From assembly GCF_011752565.1 (NCBI RefSeq), contig NZ_VWXK01000002.1, positions 331,413 to 395,412 on the forward strand: a stretch of 64,000 nucleotides of DNA. Reading direction: 5' to 3'. A program made the position numbers and the translations under genes. Positions within the stretch are counted from its first letter, which is position 1, and the number at the start of each line of letters is the position of its first letter. The stretch is from Pantoea sp. Ap-967. GTDB taxonomy: Bacteria > Pseudomonadota > Gammaproteobacteria > Pseudomonadales > Pseudomonadaceae. Below the pieces are notes generated by a model. It saw only the letters and a program-made list of their open reading frames with translations, did not search any database and was not told the DNA's origin. This document shows, piece after piece, positions 42,384 to 51,398 of the stretch.

Positions 42384-43781
42384 ATGCAGCGTTTCAGAGC
42401 CATTGCCGAGCTGCTGCGCAAACGCATCGACGCCGGCCTGATCGCCCCAGGCGCCAAGCTGCCGTCCCTGCGCCGCTTGGCCAGCGAAACCGGCTGCAGT
42501 GTCGTCACCGCCTACCGCGCCTACGAATTGCTGGAATCCCAAGGCCTGTGCCAGTCCCGCGACCGCTCCGGTTTCTACCTGTGCAGCCCCGGCAAAACCA
42601 GCGTTCATCGCTTTGCCAAAGACATGCCGGTGATGCCCGCCGACACCGTGCGGGCATTGGACGAATCCCTGGCGCGCCCGCACTTTCATGCCCTGGCTTC
42701 GGCGGCCACGCTGCCAGATGCCGAACTGGTCGACAGCGAAGGGTTGAACAAAACCTTGCGCCGCGCCTTGCTGCATACTCACCCGCGCCCGGAACAAGCG
42801 CCGGACGGCCACCCGCATCTGATTACAGCCCTGCTGCAACGGGCCGGGCGCAGGGAGCTGTTCTGCGAGCCGCACCAGGTCATCGTCACCCGCTCGGCCA
42901 TGGAGGCGTTCAACCTCTGCCTCGACAGCCTGGCGCAAGGCGCAAGCCCGGTGCTGGTGGAAAGCCCGTCGTTCCACCCGGTGCTGGAAAGCCTGCGCCA
43001 CCGGGGTATCAAGGCGCTGGAGATCTATTCGCACCCGCAACTGGGCATCGACCCCGAGCAGTTCGAGCACATCCTCAACAGCACAGGCGTAAAGCTGTGC
43101 GTGCTGATGGGCTGCAACCGCTTCCCCACCGGCGTGACCTACAGCCGGGCGACCCTGGAACGGCTGGTGGCCGCCGCCCGGCGTCACGGTGCCGTGATCA
43201 TCGAGAACGACATGGCGGCAGAGCTCGGCCATGGAGCGCTGCGCAGCGCCTCGCTGGCGGAGTTCGACAGCGGCGCCACGGTGGTGCAGTTCGGTGGCAC
43301 GGCATCGTACCTTTCCTCTGCTTTCGAAATCGGTTGGGTCATGGCGGGCCAATACGCGGCGCAGATGAGCGCCAACCGCCACCTGGGCGCCACCTACCTC
43401 CCCCACCCGGCGCTGCAGGCGGCGCTGGCCGAATACCTGGCGGGGCGCAAGGCCGAGCGTGACCTGCGCGCCACGTGCCTGAAACTGGGCCAGCGCATGC
43501 AGCAAGGCATGGGCCTGCTCAAGGCGGCCTCGGCTGGCAAGGTGACTGTCTCCGCCCCCCACGGTGGCTACATGTGCTGGGTCAGGGGGCCGCGCGGCTT
43601 CGATTCGATGAAGCTCGCCCAGACCGCCACCAGCGACACCTTTGCCTTCATACCCGGGCCGTTCTTCTCGCCTGCGGGAGCCTTCGCGAACTTCATGGCG
43701 CTCAACTTCTCGGCCCCCTGGACAACGCAGCGTTGCGAGCAATTGCGCCAGCTGGTCGAGGCCATGTACAGCCAGGCATGA
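42384..43781 (+). CDS. MocR-type GntR regulator with a degenerate aminotransferase domain
   Basis: 465 residues. Residues 1-70 are a GntR winged helix (KLPSLRRLASETGCSVVTAY). From about 110 the protein is fold-type I aminotransferase-like (NRFPTGVTYSRATLERLVAA). In MocR proteins PLP is held by Lys in a SKTLxPGLRxGW motif; the aligned segment here is GGTASYLSSAFEIGWVMAG, placing Ser308 where Lys is expected and Glu instead of the Arg that binds phosphate. The DDY motif is NDM (275-277). PLP binding is therefore doubtful. TTGGAG precedes the ATG. Probably controls the divergent ferredoxin operon. Confidence 0.85.
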   Translation: MQRFRAIAELLRKRIDAGLIAPGAKLPSLRRLASETGCSVVTAYRAYELLESQGLCQSRDRSGFYLCSPGKTSVHRFAKDMPVMPADTVRALDESLARPHFHALASAATLPDAELVDSEGLNKTLRRALLHTHPRPEQAPDGHPHLITALLQRAGRRELFCEPHQVIVTRSAMEAFNLCLDSLAQGASPVLVESPSFHPVLESLRHRGIKALEIYSHPQLGIDPEQFEHILNSTGVKLCVLMGCNRFPTGVTYSRATLERLVAAARRHGAVIIENDMAAELGHGALRSASLAEFDSGATVVQFGGTASYLSSAFEIGWVMAGQYAAQMSANRHLGATYLPHPALQAALAEYLAGRKAERDLRATCLKLGQRMQQGMGLLKAASAGKVTVSAPHGGYMCWVRGPRGFDSMKLAQTATSDTFAFIPGPFFSPAGAFANFMALNFSAPWTTQRCEQLRQLVEAMYSQA

Positions 43782-43785
43782 ACAA

Positions 43786-43812
43786 GGCCCGAAGCGCATG
43801 GCGCGTCGGGCC
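43786..43812. terminator. Bidirectional terminator between convergent genes
   Basis: GGCCCGA-a-GCGC, loop ATG, GCGC-g-TCGGGCC: an 11-bp stem with one mismatch, between the stops of the MocR-type gene and the 2OG oxygenase gene. Confidence 0.7.
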
Positions 43813-43832
43813 CGGTTCAATTCCCCCAACCG

Positions 43833-44813
43833 TTAGGCCGTTTGCAAGTGCGTGTAGGTGGCCAGGAATTTTCCGTACTTGTAGTTACCGCAGGTGTAGG
43901 GCTGATACTTGGCCGGGTTGCTTGGCGACACGCAGGTCGGCACAGGCTCGACCACGGCGTCGTAATCCATGTCGATGAAAAACGGAATCGAGTAGCGCGC
44001 CTTGCCGGTGGTATTGATCACCCGGTGGAACGTGGCCGGGTAACGGTCATTGGTCAATGTTTGCACCAGGTCGCCGATGTTGACGACGAAGGTGTCGTCC
44101 ACCGGAGGCGCGCTCACCCAATCGCCATCACGGTTCTGCACTTGCAGGCCACCGATGTTGTCCTGGTGCAGGATGGTCAGGAAGCCATAGTCAGTGTGCG
44201 CGCCTGTGCCCAGCTCACCCAGGGACAGTGGCCCGTTCTGCGGCGGGTAGTAGTTCAGGCGGTGAATGGTGATCGGTTTGCGCTGCAACTTTTCGAAGTA
44301 ATCCGGCGGCAGGTCGAGGCTCAGGGCAATGGCACTGATCAGTTTGCGGGCCAGGCGCATCATGTGCTCGTGGTACAGCTCGAACACTTCGCGAAAGCCG
44401 GCGATGGTGGGCGGAATCGGGTTGGGGCCGAAGAAGCGCGACACTTCATCGTAGTGTTTACCCAAATCGTAGGCTTCCTTGCGGTCCCGGGTGTTCTGCG
44501 GGTCGGCGTTCTCCGTGTACATCGGAATGTAGCCGCGGAACACTTCACCGTGGTGGACGATGCTGAGTTTTTCCTTCTCCTCGGCGGGCAGCGCGAACAG
44601 CTCGGCGGTAAGCCGGTAGGCGTCTTCGATCAGGCTTTTCGGAACACCGTGGTTCTTGATGTAGAGAAAGCCGATGTTTTCGCAGATATGGCCAATTTCC
44701 CTGGCCACCTTCTGGCAGTCCGTGCCGTCCAGCAGCGTGGTCAAGTCAACCACCGGGATCTCGTGGAACGACGTGGTCTTGCTGTTCAAGCTCCGATTAA
44801 CACTACTGCGCAT
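43833..44813 (-). CDS. 2-oxoglutarate/Fe(II)-dependent oxygenase, isopenicillin-N-synthase family
   Basis: 326 residues from the ATG at 44813. N-terminal DIOX_N domain (IPVVDLTTLLDG, ENIGFLYIKNHGVP) and the oxygenase core with iron ligands H206 and D208 (GAHTDYGFLTIL) and H263, plus R273-x-S275 for 2-oxoglutarate (KARYSIPFF). Hydroxylates or desaturates a small molecule; bacterial members include ethylene-forming and amino-acid-modifying enzymes. Divergent from a TetR gene with two palindromes between, so probably its target. Confidence 0.9.
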   Translation of the reverse strand: MRSSVNRSLNSKTTSFHEIPVVDLTTLLDGTDCQKVAREIGHICENIGFLYIKNHGVPKSLIEDAYRLTAELFALPAEEKEKLSIVHHGEVFRGYIPMYTENADPQNTRDRKEAYDLGKHYDEVSRFFGPNPIPPTIAGFREVFELYHEHMMRLARKLISAIALSLDLPPDYFEKLQRKPITIHRLNYYPPQNGPLSLGELGTGAHTDYGFLTILHQDNIGGLQVQNRDGDWVSAPPVDDTFVVNIGDLVQTLTNDRYPATFHRVINTTGKARYSIPFFIDMDYDAVVEPVPTCVSPSNPAKYQPYTCGNYKYGKFLATYTHLQTA

Positions 44814-44936
44814 AGCACTGCCCTCTTGTTGTTGGATATGGCTGACCAATGGCTTGGTGGTGGTTCTGATGCCTGTTCGCTGGCTGGTCGCTGCGTGTTT
44901 CAGCACGCCTCGACGAGCCAAGATTGGTACCACTAG

Positions 44937-44969
44937 ACACTAGTGTCAAGTAACAAGAACACATGTGTA
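44937..44969. promoter_or_regulatory. Two palindromes in the oxygenase/tetR divergent region
   Basis: GACACTAGTGTC (44937-44948, perfect 12-bp palindrome) and ACACATGTGT (44960-44969, perfect 10-bp palindrome) lie with centres 22 bases apart, about two helical turns. They fall 124 bases upstream of the oxygenase start and 170 before tetR. Candidate operator for the TetR-type regulator. The rest of 44814-45135 shows nothing else. Confidence 0.6.
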
Positions 44970-45135
44970 CTGGTGATTTCGATAATCCACTGATTTGCCG
45001 AAGAAAATAGTTGCGCCGCCCGGCGCGGGCTGCAGCCGGTGTATGCTCAGGGCAATCTTGAGTCTGCGGGCGTCTCCTGCGCGGCATTGCTCCTGCCAAT
45101 GCCCCACCGAGATCAACGCTTCAGTTGAGGTACAG

Positions 45136-45777
45136 ATGGCACATCCAAACAAGCAGAACGACCTTGAGAACCCGGCCCGGGGAACCGCTGATGCATGGCT
45201 GGAAGGGGCTTTCGAGCTGTTTCTGGAATCGGGTATCGATTCGGTGCGAATCCTTCCGCTGGCCAAGAAACTGGGCCAGTCGCGCACCAGCTTCTACTGG
45301 TTTTTCCAGGACCGCGAAGCGTTGCTCGACGCATTGGTGGGGCGTTGGCGGGAGAAGAACACCGGCAGCATCGTCCGCCAGGCAGGTGCCTATGCCGACA
45401 GCCTTCAGGAAGCGGTGCTCAACGTGACCGACTGCTGGTTCGACCAGGCCATCTTCGATGCCCGCCTGGAGTTCGCGATGCGCAGTTGGGCATTACAGTC
45501 GGCGCCCATCGCCGCCGAGATCGAAACCGCAGATGCCCAGCGGATCGCGGCCATTGCCGACATGTTCAGGCGTTTTGGCGTAATAGACCTGACCGCAGAT
45601 GTGTGCTCGCGCGGGCTTTACCTGATCCAGATCGGCTACATTTCCATGCAAATCAGCGAAGACACCGGCACCCGCATGAAGCGCCTCCCGGAGTACGTGA
45701 GGCTGCTGACCCAGCACCCGCCCCTGCAGAAAGAAATGGACAGGTTCCATGCCCGTCATGGCTACGTGCCTGGCTGA
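45136..45777 (+). CDS. TetR-family transcriptional regulator
   Basis: 213 residues from the ATG at 45136, preceded by TGAGG. The helix-turn-helix (RILPLAKKLGQSRTSFYWFF) is TetR-like with the unusual YWFF ending helix 3 in place of YYHF. C-terminal domain is helical, ligand unknown. Divergent from the 2OG oxygenase. Confidence 0.85.
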   Translation: MAHPNKQNDLENPARGTADAWLEGAFELFLESGIDSVRILPLAKKLGQSRTSFYWFFQDREALLDALVGRWREKNTGSIVRQAGAYADSLQEAVLNVTDCWFDQAIFDARLEFAMRSWALQSAPIAAEIETADAQRIAAIADMFRRFGVIDLTADVCSRGLYLIQIGYISMQISEDTGTRMKRLPEYVRLLTQHPPLQKEMDRFHARHGYVPG

Positions 45778-45810
45778 CATCTGGCGAACACGGGGCTGGA
45801 CATTGCCGGT

Positions 45811-45853
45811 AATGAGAGTCATTATCTCTATCTAAATGTAACTTTATATCATT
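45811..45853. promoter_or_regulatory. Candidate metal-regulated operator upstream of rpmE2
   Basis: AATGAgagTCATT (45811-45823) and an imperfect AATGTAACTTTATATCATT (45835-45853) resembling the Zur box pattern AATGTTATAnTATAACATT. rpmE2 genes are classically Zur-repressed, which supports but does not prove this reading. Confidence 0.5.
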
Positions 45854-45868
45854 CCATAGGACGATGAC

Positions 45869-46123
45869 ATGAAACCCGGCATCCACCCCGACTACCGCCC
45901 GGTCCTGTTCCACGACGTGTCTGCCAATGCGTTCTGGTTGATCGGCTCGACCATCGACACGGACAAGACCTTCGAGCACAGTGATGGCAAGACGTACCCC
46001 TACGTCACCCTCGACGTTTCCAGCGCCTCGCACCCGGTGTATACCGGCCAGGAACGCAAGGCCAAGACCGAGGGCCGCGTGGCAGGGTTCAACAAGCGCT
46101 TCGCGGCATTCACCAGCAAGTAG
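45869..46123 (+). CDS. rpmE2: Alternative ribosomal protein L31, type B (zinc-independent)
   Basis: 84 residues: [20 protein letters not shown], then [10 protein letters not shown] and [20 protein letters not shown]. The CxxC pairs that bind zinc in ordinary L31 are absent and it carries the insertion typical of type B. It replaces the zinc-containing L31 under zinc starvation, freeing zinc. AGGACG lies before the ATG. The zinc-box candidates upstream agree with this role. Confidence 0.95.
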   Translation: MKPGIHPDYRPVLFHDVSANAFWLIGSTIDTDKTFEHSDGKTYPYVTLDVSSASHPVYTGQERKAKTEGRVAGFNKRFAAFTSK

Positions 46124-46138
46124 GCAGGCTCGGCCCTT

Positions 46139-46205
46139 CGCGAGCTGCGCTCGCTCCTACCAGGCCAATGCAGTCCCCGGTAGGCGCGAGCACAGCTCGC
46201 GGCGC
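46139..46205. repeat. Degenerate REP pair
   Basis: CGCGAGCTGCGCTCGCTCCTACC then GGTAGGCGCGAGCACAGCTCG: two inverted REP units with a short spacer, a reduced form of the core at 34309. Confidence 0.75.
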
Positions 46206-46212
46206 GCGTTAG

Positions 46213-48852
46213 TCAGGGCTGCTGCAACATCCCCGCGACTTTCTCCAACAGCAGCGCTATCTCGAATGGCTTGGTGATCAACGCCGTGCCCGGGGTCAGG
46301 AACCCACCCTTGAGCACCGAGGCCTCGGCAAACCCCGTGACGAACAGCACGCGCAACTCAGGCCGTTCCAGGCGCGCCGCATCGGCCACCTGGCGGCCGT
46401 TGAACCCACCCGGCAGGCCAACGTCCGTCACCAGCAGGTCGAACGGGCGCGGGCTGCGCAGCAGGTGCAAGGCACCCGCGCCCTCCTCGGCTTCCTCGAC
46501 CTCATAGCCCGCCTCGCGCAGCGTATCGACCATCGACATGCGCACCACCGGCTCGTCGTCCACCACCAGGATGCGCCCAACCTTGTCACCCGGAACCGAC
46601 CGCTCCCCCACCTCCTCGGTTACCTGGGCATGCAACTGCCCGTCGAACCTGGGCAGGATCAGGCGCATGGTGGTGCCCACGCCTTCCTTGGAGTGCACGT
46701 CCACCTGCCCACCGGACTGGCGCACGAACCCGTGCACCATCGACAAGCCCAGCCCGGTGCCCTGCCCCAGCGGCTTGGTGGTGAAGAACGGGTCGAAGAT
46801 ACGCTTGAGATTCTCCGCCGAAATGCCAGTACCGGTGTCAGCCACCGAAATCACGATGTACTCCCCCGCCGGCAGGTCCACCTGCACCGCAGCCTCCCCC
46901 TGGAATTCGACCACGTGCGTGGAGATCGAGATGGCACCGTTGCCATCGGGCATGGCGTCACGCGAATTGATGGCCAGGTTCAGCAGCGAACTTTCCAGTT
47001 GCGCAGGGTCGATGCGCGCAAGCCCGGTGTCCGGCTCCAGGTGCGTGATCACCGTGATGGCCGGCCCCACCGAGCGGTTGATCAGGTCCACCAGCTCAGC
47101 AATCAGCACGTTGATATCGGTGGGGCGCGGGTCGAGCGTCTGGCGACGCGAGAACGCCAGCAGGCGCTGGGTCAGCGAGGCGGCGCGCTTGGCGCTGACC
47201 TGGATGCCGTTGAGCAGGCGCTCGCTGGAGTCGGCCTTGCCCTGCTTCAAACGCCGGGACAGCAAGTCGGCGCTGCCCAGTATGCCAGCCAGAATATTGT
47301 TGAAGTCGTGGGCAATGCCCCCGGTGAGCTGGCCGAGCGCTTCCATTTTCTGCGCCTGGCGCAGCGCCTCGTTGGCCTGGTAAAGCTCCTCGGTGCGCTG
47401 CGCCACCCGCTCTTCTAGCGTGGCCTTGGCCTGCTGGACCTGGCGGTACAGCTGGGCATTGTCGATCGCCACCGCCGCCTGCGCGGCAAGCGACACGATC
47501 AACTGCTCATGCTGCTCGGTAAAGCGGTTTGGTTCCGGGTGGCCGAAGAACAGCCCGCCCAGCACATCGCCGGTTCTGGACACCACGGAAATCGCCAGGT
47601 AACTGCGCACCGGCAGGTGGCCCTTGGGCATGCCATGGTGGGGCTTGAACTGGCCATAACGGGGGTCGGTCAGGATATCCAGGGACCGCACCACGCCCTC
47701 ATTGCGAAAGGTTGGCGCAAACACCGGCGTGGCGCGCGGGTGGCCCAGTTTCTCGAACGCCGCGCGGTCTGCCCCGGACAACGTGTAGAGCTTCAGGTGG
47801 GCGCCGGTTTCATCGACCTCGTTGGCGAAGTACGAGCCAAAGGCCGCGCCAGTCAGTGCCATGGCGGCGTCCGTCAGGTTCTGGACAATGCGCTCCAGGT
47901 TCAGGTCACTGGCGAATGCTGCGTTGATGTCACGCAAAATCCCCAGGATCCGGCTCTCTTCCCTCAAGGCCTGCTCGGTTTCCACCCGGTCGGTGACGTC
48001 GAAGCCCTCGCAGAAAATGCCGCTGACCACGCCGTTGTCGTCGAACACCGGTTCATAGACGAAATCAAGAAAGCGCGTGGCCTTGCCTTTGTCGCCCCAG
48101 TACAGGGAAATCGCTGTCCCGTTGGCAACGAAGCGTTCACCGGTGGCGTACACGTTGTCCAGCCAGGCGTAATAACCCTGCCCTTCCAGGTCGGGGAACA
48201 CCTCGCGCACCGACCGGTTGAGGTAGCCGCGCTCACCGAAACTCCGCCGGAAGGCTTCGTTGACGAATTCGAACACGTGGTCCGGGCCTCGCAGAATGGT
48301 GATGAACCCAGGCGCCTGGTCGAACATCCTGCGGTCACGGCCCAGGGTGATGTGCGACGGCACCGGCTCGATCGCCGCCGCGCGTACCTCCTGGCCTTGC
48401 ACCAGCACCCCGGCCACCTGCCCGTCCGCGCCGCGCAGCGGGCTCAGGCTGAACGCCCACGGCTTTTCCCGGTCCAGCCGCACGGGGAACTCGGAGTCCG
48501 ACAGCAGCAGCAACGCCCCGCTCTCGATCACCGCATCGAGCTGCGGCGCCACACGCGGCCACACGGCTGTCCACACATCGTGCGCCGGCCGGCCCAGGGC
48601 GGTAGGATGGCGATGGCCCATGGCTGGCACCCAGGCGTCGTTGTACAGCACCGCCCGCTCGCCCGACCACAGGATGGCCGACGGCAAATCCGAGCTCAGC
48701 AGGAACGAGAAGGCATGCTTCAACGCCTCCGGCCACTGCTCCCTGCTGCCAAAAGGCGTTGCCGCCCACTCGACAAGGCCAAGCCGTGCGGCCACCTCAC
48801 CACGTCGAGGGCAAATGGGGTGCAGGAGCGGTTGTTGATCGCCAGAGTCCAT
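46213..48852 (-). CDS. Hybrid sensor histidine kinase/response regulator (PAS-PAS-GAF-HisKA-HATPase-REC)
   Basis: 879 residues, no membrane segment, so a cytoplasmic sensor. In order: PAS-like region (about 50-160), PAS (175-295, ITILRGPDHVFEFVNEAFRR), GAF (305-465), a coiled-coil linker (470-505), HisKA with H515 in GGIAHDFNNILAG, HATPase with N627 (LLNLAINSRDAMPDGNG) and GTGLGLSMV, and a receiver with D810 (LLVTDVGLPGG). No separate partner regulator is adjacent. Signals could be redox, light or small molecules; the sequence does not decide. The PAS 2 has no visible flavin-binding cysteine. Confidence 0.9.
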   Translation of the reverse strand: MDSGDQQPLLHPICPRRGEVAARLGLVEWAATPFGSREQWPEALKHAFSFLLSSDLPSAILWSGERAVLYNDAWVPAMGHRHPTALGRPAHDVWTAVWPRVAPQLDAVIESGALLLLSDSEFPVRLDREKPWAFSLSPLRGADGQVAGVLVQGQEVRAAAIEPVPSHITLGRDRRMFDQAPGFITILRGPDHVFEFVNEAFRRSFGERGYLNRSVREVFPDLEGQGYYAWLDNVYATGERFVANGTAISLYWGDKGKATRFLDFVYEPVFDDNGVVSGIFCEGFDVTDRVETEQALREESRILGILRDINAAFASDLNLERIVQNLTDAAMALTGAAFGSYFANEVDETGAHLKLYTLSGADRAAFEKLGHPRATPVFAPTFRNEGVVRSLDILTDPRYGQFKPHHGMPKGHLPVRSYLAISVVSRTGDVLGGLFFGHPEPNRFTEQHEQLIVSLAAQAAVAIDNAQLYRQVQQAKATLEERVAQRTEELYQANEALRQAQKMEALGQLTGGIAHDFNNILAGILGSADLLSRRLKQGKADSSERLLNGIQVSAKRAASLTQRLLAFSRRQTLDPRPTDINVLIAELVDLINRSVGPAITVITHLEPDTGLARIDPAQLESSLLNLAINSRDAMPDGNGAISISTHVVEFQGEAAVQVDLPAGEYIVISVADTGTGISAENLKRIFDPFFTTKPLGQGTGLGLSMVHGFVRQSGGQVDVHSKEGVGTTMRLILPRFDGQLHAQVTEEVGERSVPGDKVGRILVVDDEPVVRMSMVDTLREAGYEVEEAEEGAGALHLLRSPRPFDLLVTDVGLPGGFNGRQVADAARLERPELRVLFVTGFAEASVLKGGFLTPGTALITKPFEIALLLEKVAGMLQQP

Positions 48853-49067
48853 ATCGGTAAACGTCGCAGGAGCAGGGCCTTCAATTTAAACCATCGGCGA
48901 CCCTTGGGCCTTAACTATTACCGCAGGCCTTTCATCCGCTAAAGGTTTGCCCCGAGGTACTTGAAGCGCCTCGTCTGAAAAAGCGAAAAAGTTTGCAGCG
49001 CCCGGCACTTTTCCAACGGTCACAACTGAACACAGACCTTCCTGTGTTTGACTTGAGGTAAGCGATC

Positions 49068-49373
49068 ATGGCGAACAATCAAGACAAAGGTGCGCACCAA
49101 GGCGGCACCACCAAGCCCGACATGGGCAAGACTGGCCAACAAGGCGGCCATGGCGCGGGGGGCGATATGGGCGGCAAGCACCAAGGCGGTCAGAAATCCG
49201 GGCAAATGCCGGACGACAAGATGAACAAGGATTGGGACGCAACCAAGGACACCGGCCGTCAAGGCGGCCAGTCAGCCACCCACGACCGCGACACGAAAAC
49301 CGCTGACAAGGCTGGCGCCATGGGTGGCCAGCATGCCCGCGACGATCAACAACGCAAAGATAAAGACCGCTGA
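49068..49373 (+). CDS. KGG/GG-repeat hydrophilic stress protein
   Basis: 101 residues, almost only Gly, Lys, Asp, Gln, His and Thr, without any hydrophobic core: HQGGTTKPDMGKTGQQGGHG is typical. Repeats of (K/R)QGGQ- and MGG-type recur. Such low-complexity proteins (general stress protein YciG-like, KGG motif) are induced in stationary phase or desiccation. TGAGGT lies before the ATG. Stands alone, ended by a strong hairpin. Confidence 0.85.
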   Translation: MANNQDKGAHQGGTTKPDMGKTGQQGGHGAGGDMGGKHQGGQKSGQMPDDKMNKDWDATKDTGRQGGQSATHDRDTKTADKAGAMGGQHARDDQQRKDKDR

Positions 49374-49383
49374 TCGCGCCCTG

Positions 49384-49412
49384 GCACCAAGGCGGCCCAG
49401 CCGCCCTGGTGC
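49384..49412. terminator. Bidirectional terminator between the stress protein and permease genes
   Basis: GCACCA-a-GGCGGC, loop CCA, GCCGCC-c-TGGTGC: a 13-bp stem with one mismatch between convergent stops. Confidence 0.75.
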
Positions 49413-49437
49413 GGGAAAGGTGAAACCCAAGGGCCTG

Positions 49438-50838
49438 TCAAGGTGCCGAGTTGACGTGCCCTGTTTGCCCCTCAAGCCGCTGGGCCTGGCCCGATGAGGG
49501 GCGTTTGAGGTGAAAGAGGAAGTACAGCAACCCCGCCAGAACCAGCCCCGCTATCCAGCTGACATCGGCGCCAATCCACTTGGCCAGGTAGCCCTCGAAG
49601 AACGACAACTTCATGAACGGCACCGTGCCGATGATCGAGGCGCCATAGACAATCATGGTCTTGCGATTCCAGCGGCCATAGCGCCCCTGGGCATCGTACA
49701 GGTCGTCGATGCTGTAGCTGCCACGCCGGACCACGTAGTAATCCACCAGGTTGATCGCACTCCACGGAATCAGCAGGTACAGCTGCCCAATCAGAATATC
49801 GGCGAAGAAGGTGTCGAACTGGTATTGCGTGTGCACGGCAATGGCACATGCCAGTATCGACAGCAGCGCCATCAGCCCTGCCTTGGCGCCACGCCGCACC
49901 TGCAGCACCTTGGCGAAGCCGCTGAAAATCGTGGTGGTGGACATGTAGGCGCTGTACAGGCACAGCACGTTGTACTGAATCACCCCCAGCGCCACCACCA
50001 GCAGCGCCGCCTTGGCCCAAGGGCCGAACAGGTTGGCAACGGCCGTGCCGGGGTCGGCGCCGAGCGCGGAAGGCACCACGGCGGCCAGGGTCGCCCCCAG
50101 CGCCATCATGCCCAGCGAACCCAGTGCGCAGCCGAAGTAGGTGGTCCAGAACGTGTCCCGGGTGCGCACATCGGCCGGCAGGTAGCGCGAGTAGTCGGCC
50201 ACGTAAGGGCCGTAGCCCAAGGTCCAGGAGGCCGCCTGGGCGATCACCAGGTTGAACACCGGCATGGAAAAACCACCGGTATCCACGTGCAGCGCGTCGG
50301 GCGCACTCGCCTGCAACAGGATCAACACCAGCGCAGCACCGAATACCACGGACGACAGCAAGCTCATCCAGGCACCCAGGCGGTGAATCAGCTCATAACC
50401 GACGACACCGATCAGGAACGTGAGGGCGCCAACAATCAGGATGGCTTGGTTGTCGCTGACCGCCAGCAGCGCCTTGAGCGGGTCGCGCATCAGCACGCCG
50501 CTGGCGGCCATGAACAACACCGCGGCCGTCACCATCACCAGCAGCGGAATGGCCGCACCGAACACGCCGAACTGGGCACGGCTCTGAATCATCTGCGGCA
50601 CCCCCAGGTGCGGCCCTTGGGCCGAATGGGCGGCCATGAAGATGGTGCCCAGCAGGCAGCCCACCAGTAGCCCCACCAGCGTCCACGCAAGGCTCAAGCC
50701 CGCCGCCACGCCCAAGGTGCCGACCATCAGCGCGGTTACCTGCAGGTTTGAACTGAACCACACCGTGAACAGCCGTCGCGGCCTGCCGTAGCGCTCGTTG
50801 TGGGGGACGAACTCGATACTTCGCTGCTCGATTTTCAT
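49438..50838 (-). CDS. NCS1-type permease (purine-cytosine permease family)
   Basis: 466 residues, about twelve membrane segments. GYGPYVADYSRYLP and GAWMSLLSSVVFG are NCS1 family segments (as in CodB). Classical substrates are cytosine, purines, hydantoins, allantoin and thiamine. It is the last gene of the carnitine-type cluster and the only transporter in it; uptake of a quaternary amine by NCS1 would be unusual, so the pathway substrate may not be carnitine itself. Confidence 0.87.
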   Translation of the reverse strand: MKIEQRSIEFVPHNERYGRPRRLFTVWFSSNLQVTALMVGTLGVAAGLSLAWTLVGLLVGCLLGTIFMAAHSAQGPHLGVPQMIQSRAQFGVFGAAIPLLVMVTAAVLFMAASGVLMRDPLKALLAVSDNQAILIVGALTFLIGVVGYELIHRLGAWMSLLSSVVFGAALVLILLQASAPDALHVDTGGFSMPVFNLVIAQAASWTLGYGPYVADYSRYLPADVRTRDTFWTTYFGCALGSLGMMALGATLAAVVPSALGADPGTAVANLFGPWAKAALLVVALGVIQYNVLCLYSAYMSTTTIFSGFAKVLQVRRGAKAGLMALLSILACAIAVHTQYQFDTFFADILIGQLYLLIPWSAINLVDYYVVRRGSYSIDDLYDAQGRYGRWNRKTMIVYGASIIGTVPFMKLSFFEGYLAKWIGADVSWIAGLVLAGLLYFLFHLKRPSSGQAQRLEGQTGHVNSAP

Positions 50839-50889
50839 TGTTATTGTCCTTGTTATCAGGCGAGAGTTTCCCCGAACGGGGTGCCGGCG

Positions 50890-51363
50890 CTAGCGACGAA
50901 TGCCGATCACCCGCCCGCAGTAGCCGGGGCGCGGTAGGGTTCGATGGGTTTGCAACAGCGCGCTGATGTTCGCCTCCACACCGGTGGCGAACTTCGCCGC
51001 ACGCCCGGCCAGGCTGGCAATGTTCATCAGCATCTGTTCACTGGCCGCCAACAGCTCGCCATCGGCAGGCCGGTACAGGTGATGGACGATATGCAGGCGC
51101 TTGCTGTCGTGGTCGATCAGCTGGGTAAACACCTGCACCTGCTCACCCAGCCGGGTTTCGCCCAGGTAGTTGATATGGGCTTCGAGGGTGTACAGGGTGT
51201 GGCCATGAATCGCCCGGCCGTCGGCATCAAGGCCGATGCGGTCCATCAGGGCATCGGTGGCGTGGCTGAACAGCAGGAAGTAGAAGGCATCGCGCAGATG
51301 CCCGTTGTAGTCGATCCAGTCTTCGACAATGGTGGCTTGATGGGTCAGCAGCAGTTCGTTCAC
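50890..51363 (-). CDS. Acyl-CoA thioesterase (hot-dog fold), betainyl-CoA thioesterase-like
   Basis: 157 residues from a GTG at 51363; AAGGAG lies 7 bases before it but only one base before the ATG two codons upstream, so the GTG is preferred. The motif IVEDWIDYNGHLRDAFYFLL is the 4HBT thioesterase signature with the catalytic Asp. The gene set around it (dehydrogenase, BKACE) matches the carnitine pathway, in which such an enzyme releases glycine betaine from betainyl-CoA. Confidence 0.85.
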   Translation of the reverse strand: MNELLLTHQATIVEDWIDYNGHLRDAFYFLLFSHATDALMDRIGLDADGRAIHGHTLYTLEAHINYLGETRLGEQVQVFTQLIDHDSKRLHIVHHLYRPADGELLAASEQMLMNIASLAGRAAKFATGVEANISALLQTHRTLPRPGYCGRVIGIRR

Positions 51364-51398
51364 GCACATACTCCTTGCACACGTCTTAGGGCGCGTTT

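Noticed and set aside
47509..48942. 477-codon plus-strand frame opposite the hybrid kinase
   Set aside because: Antisense of PAS/GAF coding sequence; no start context and no domain.
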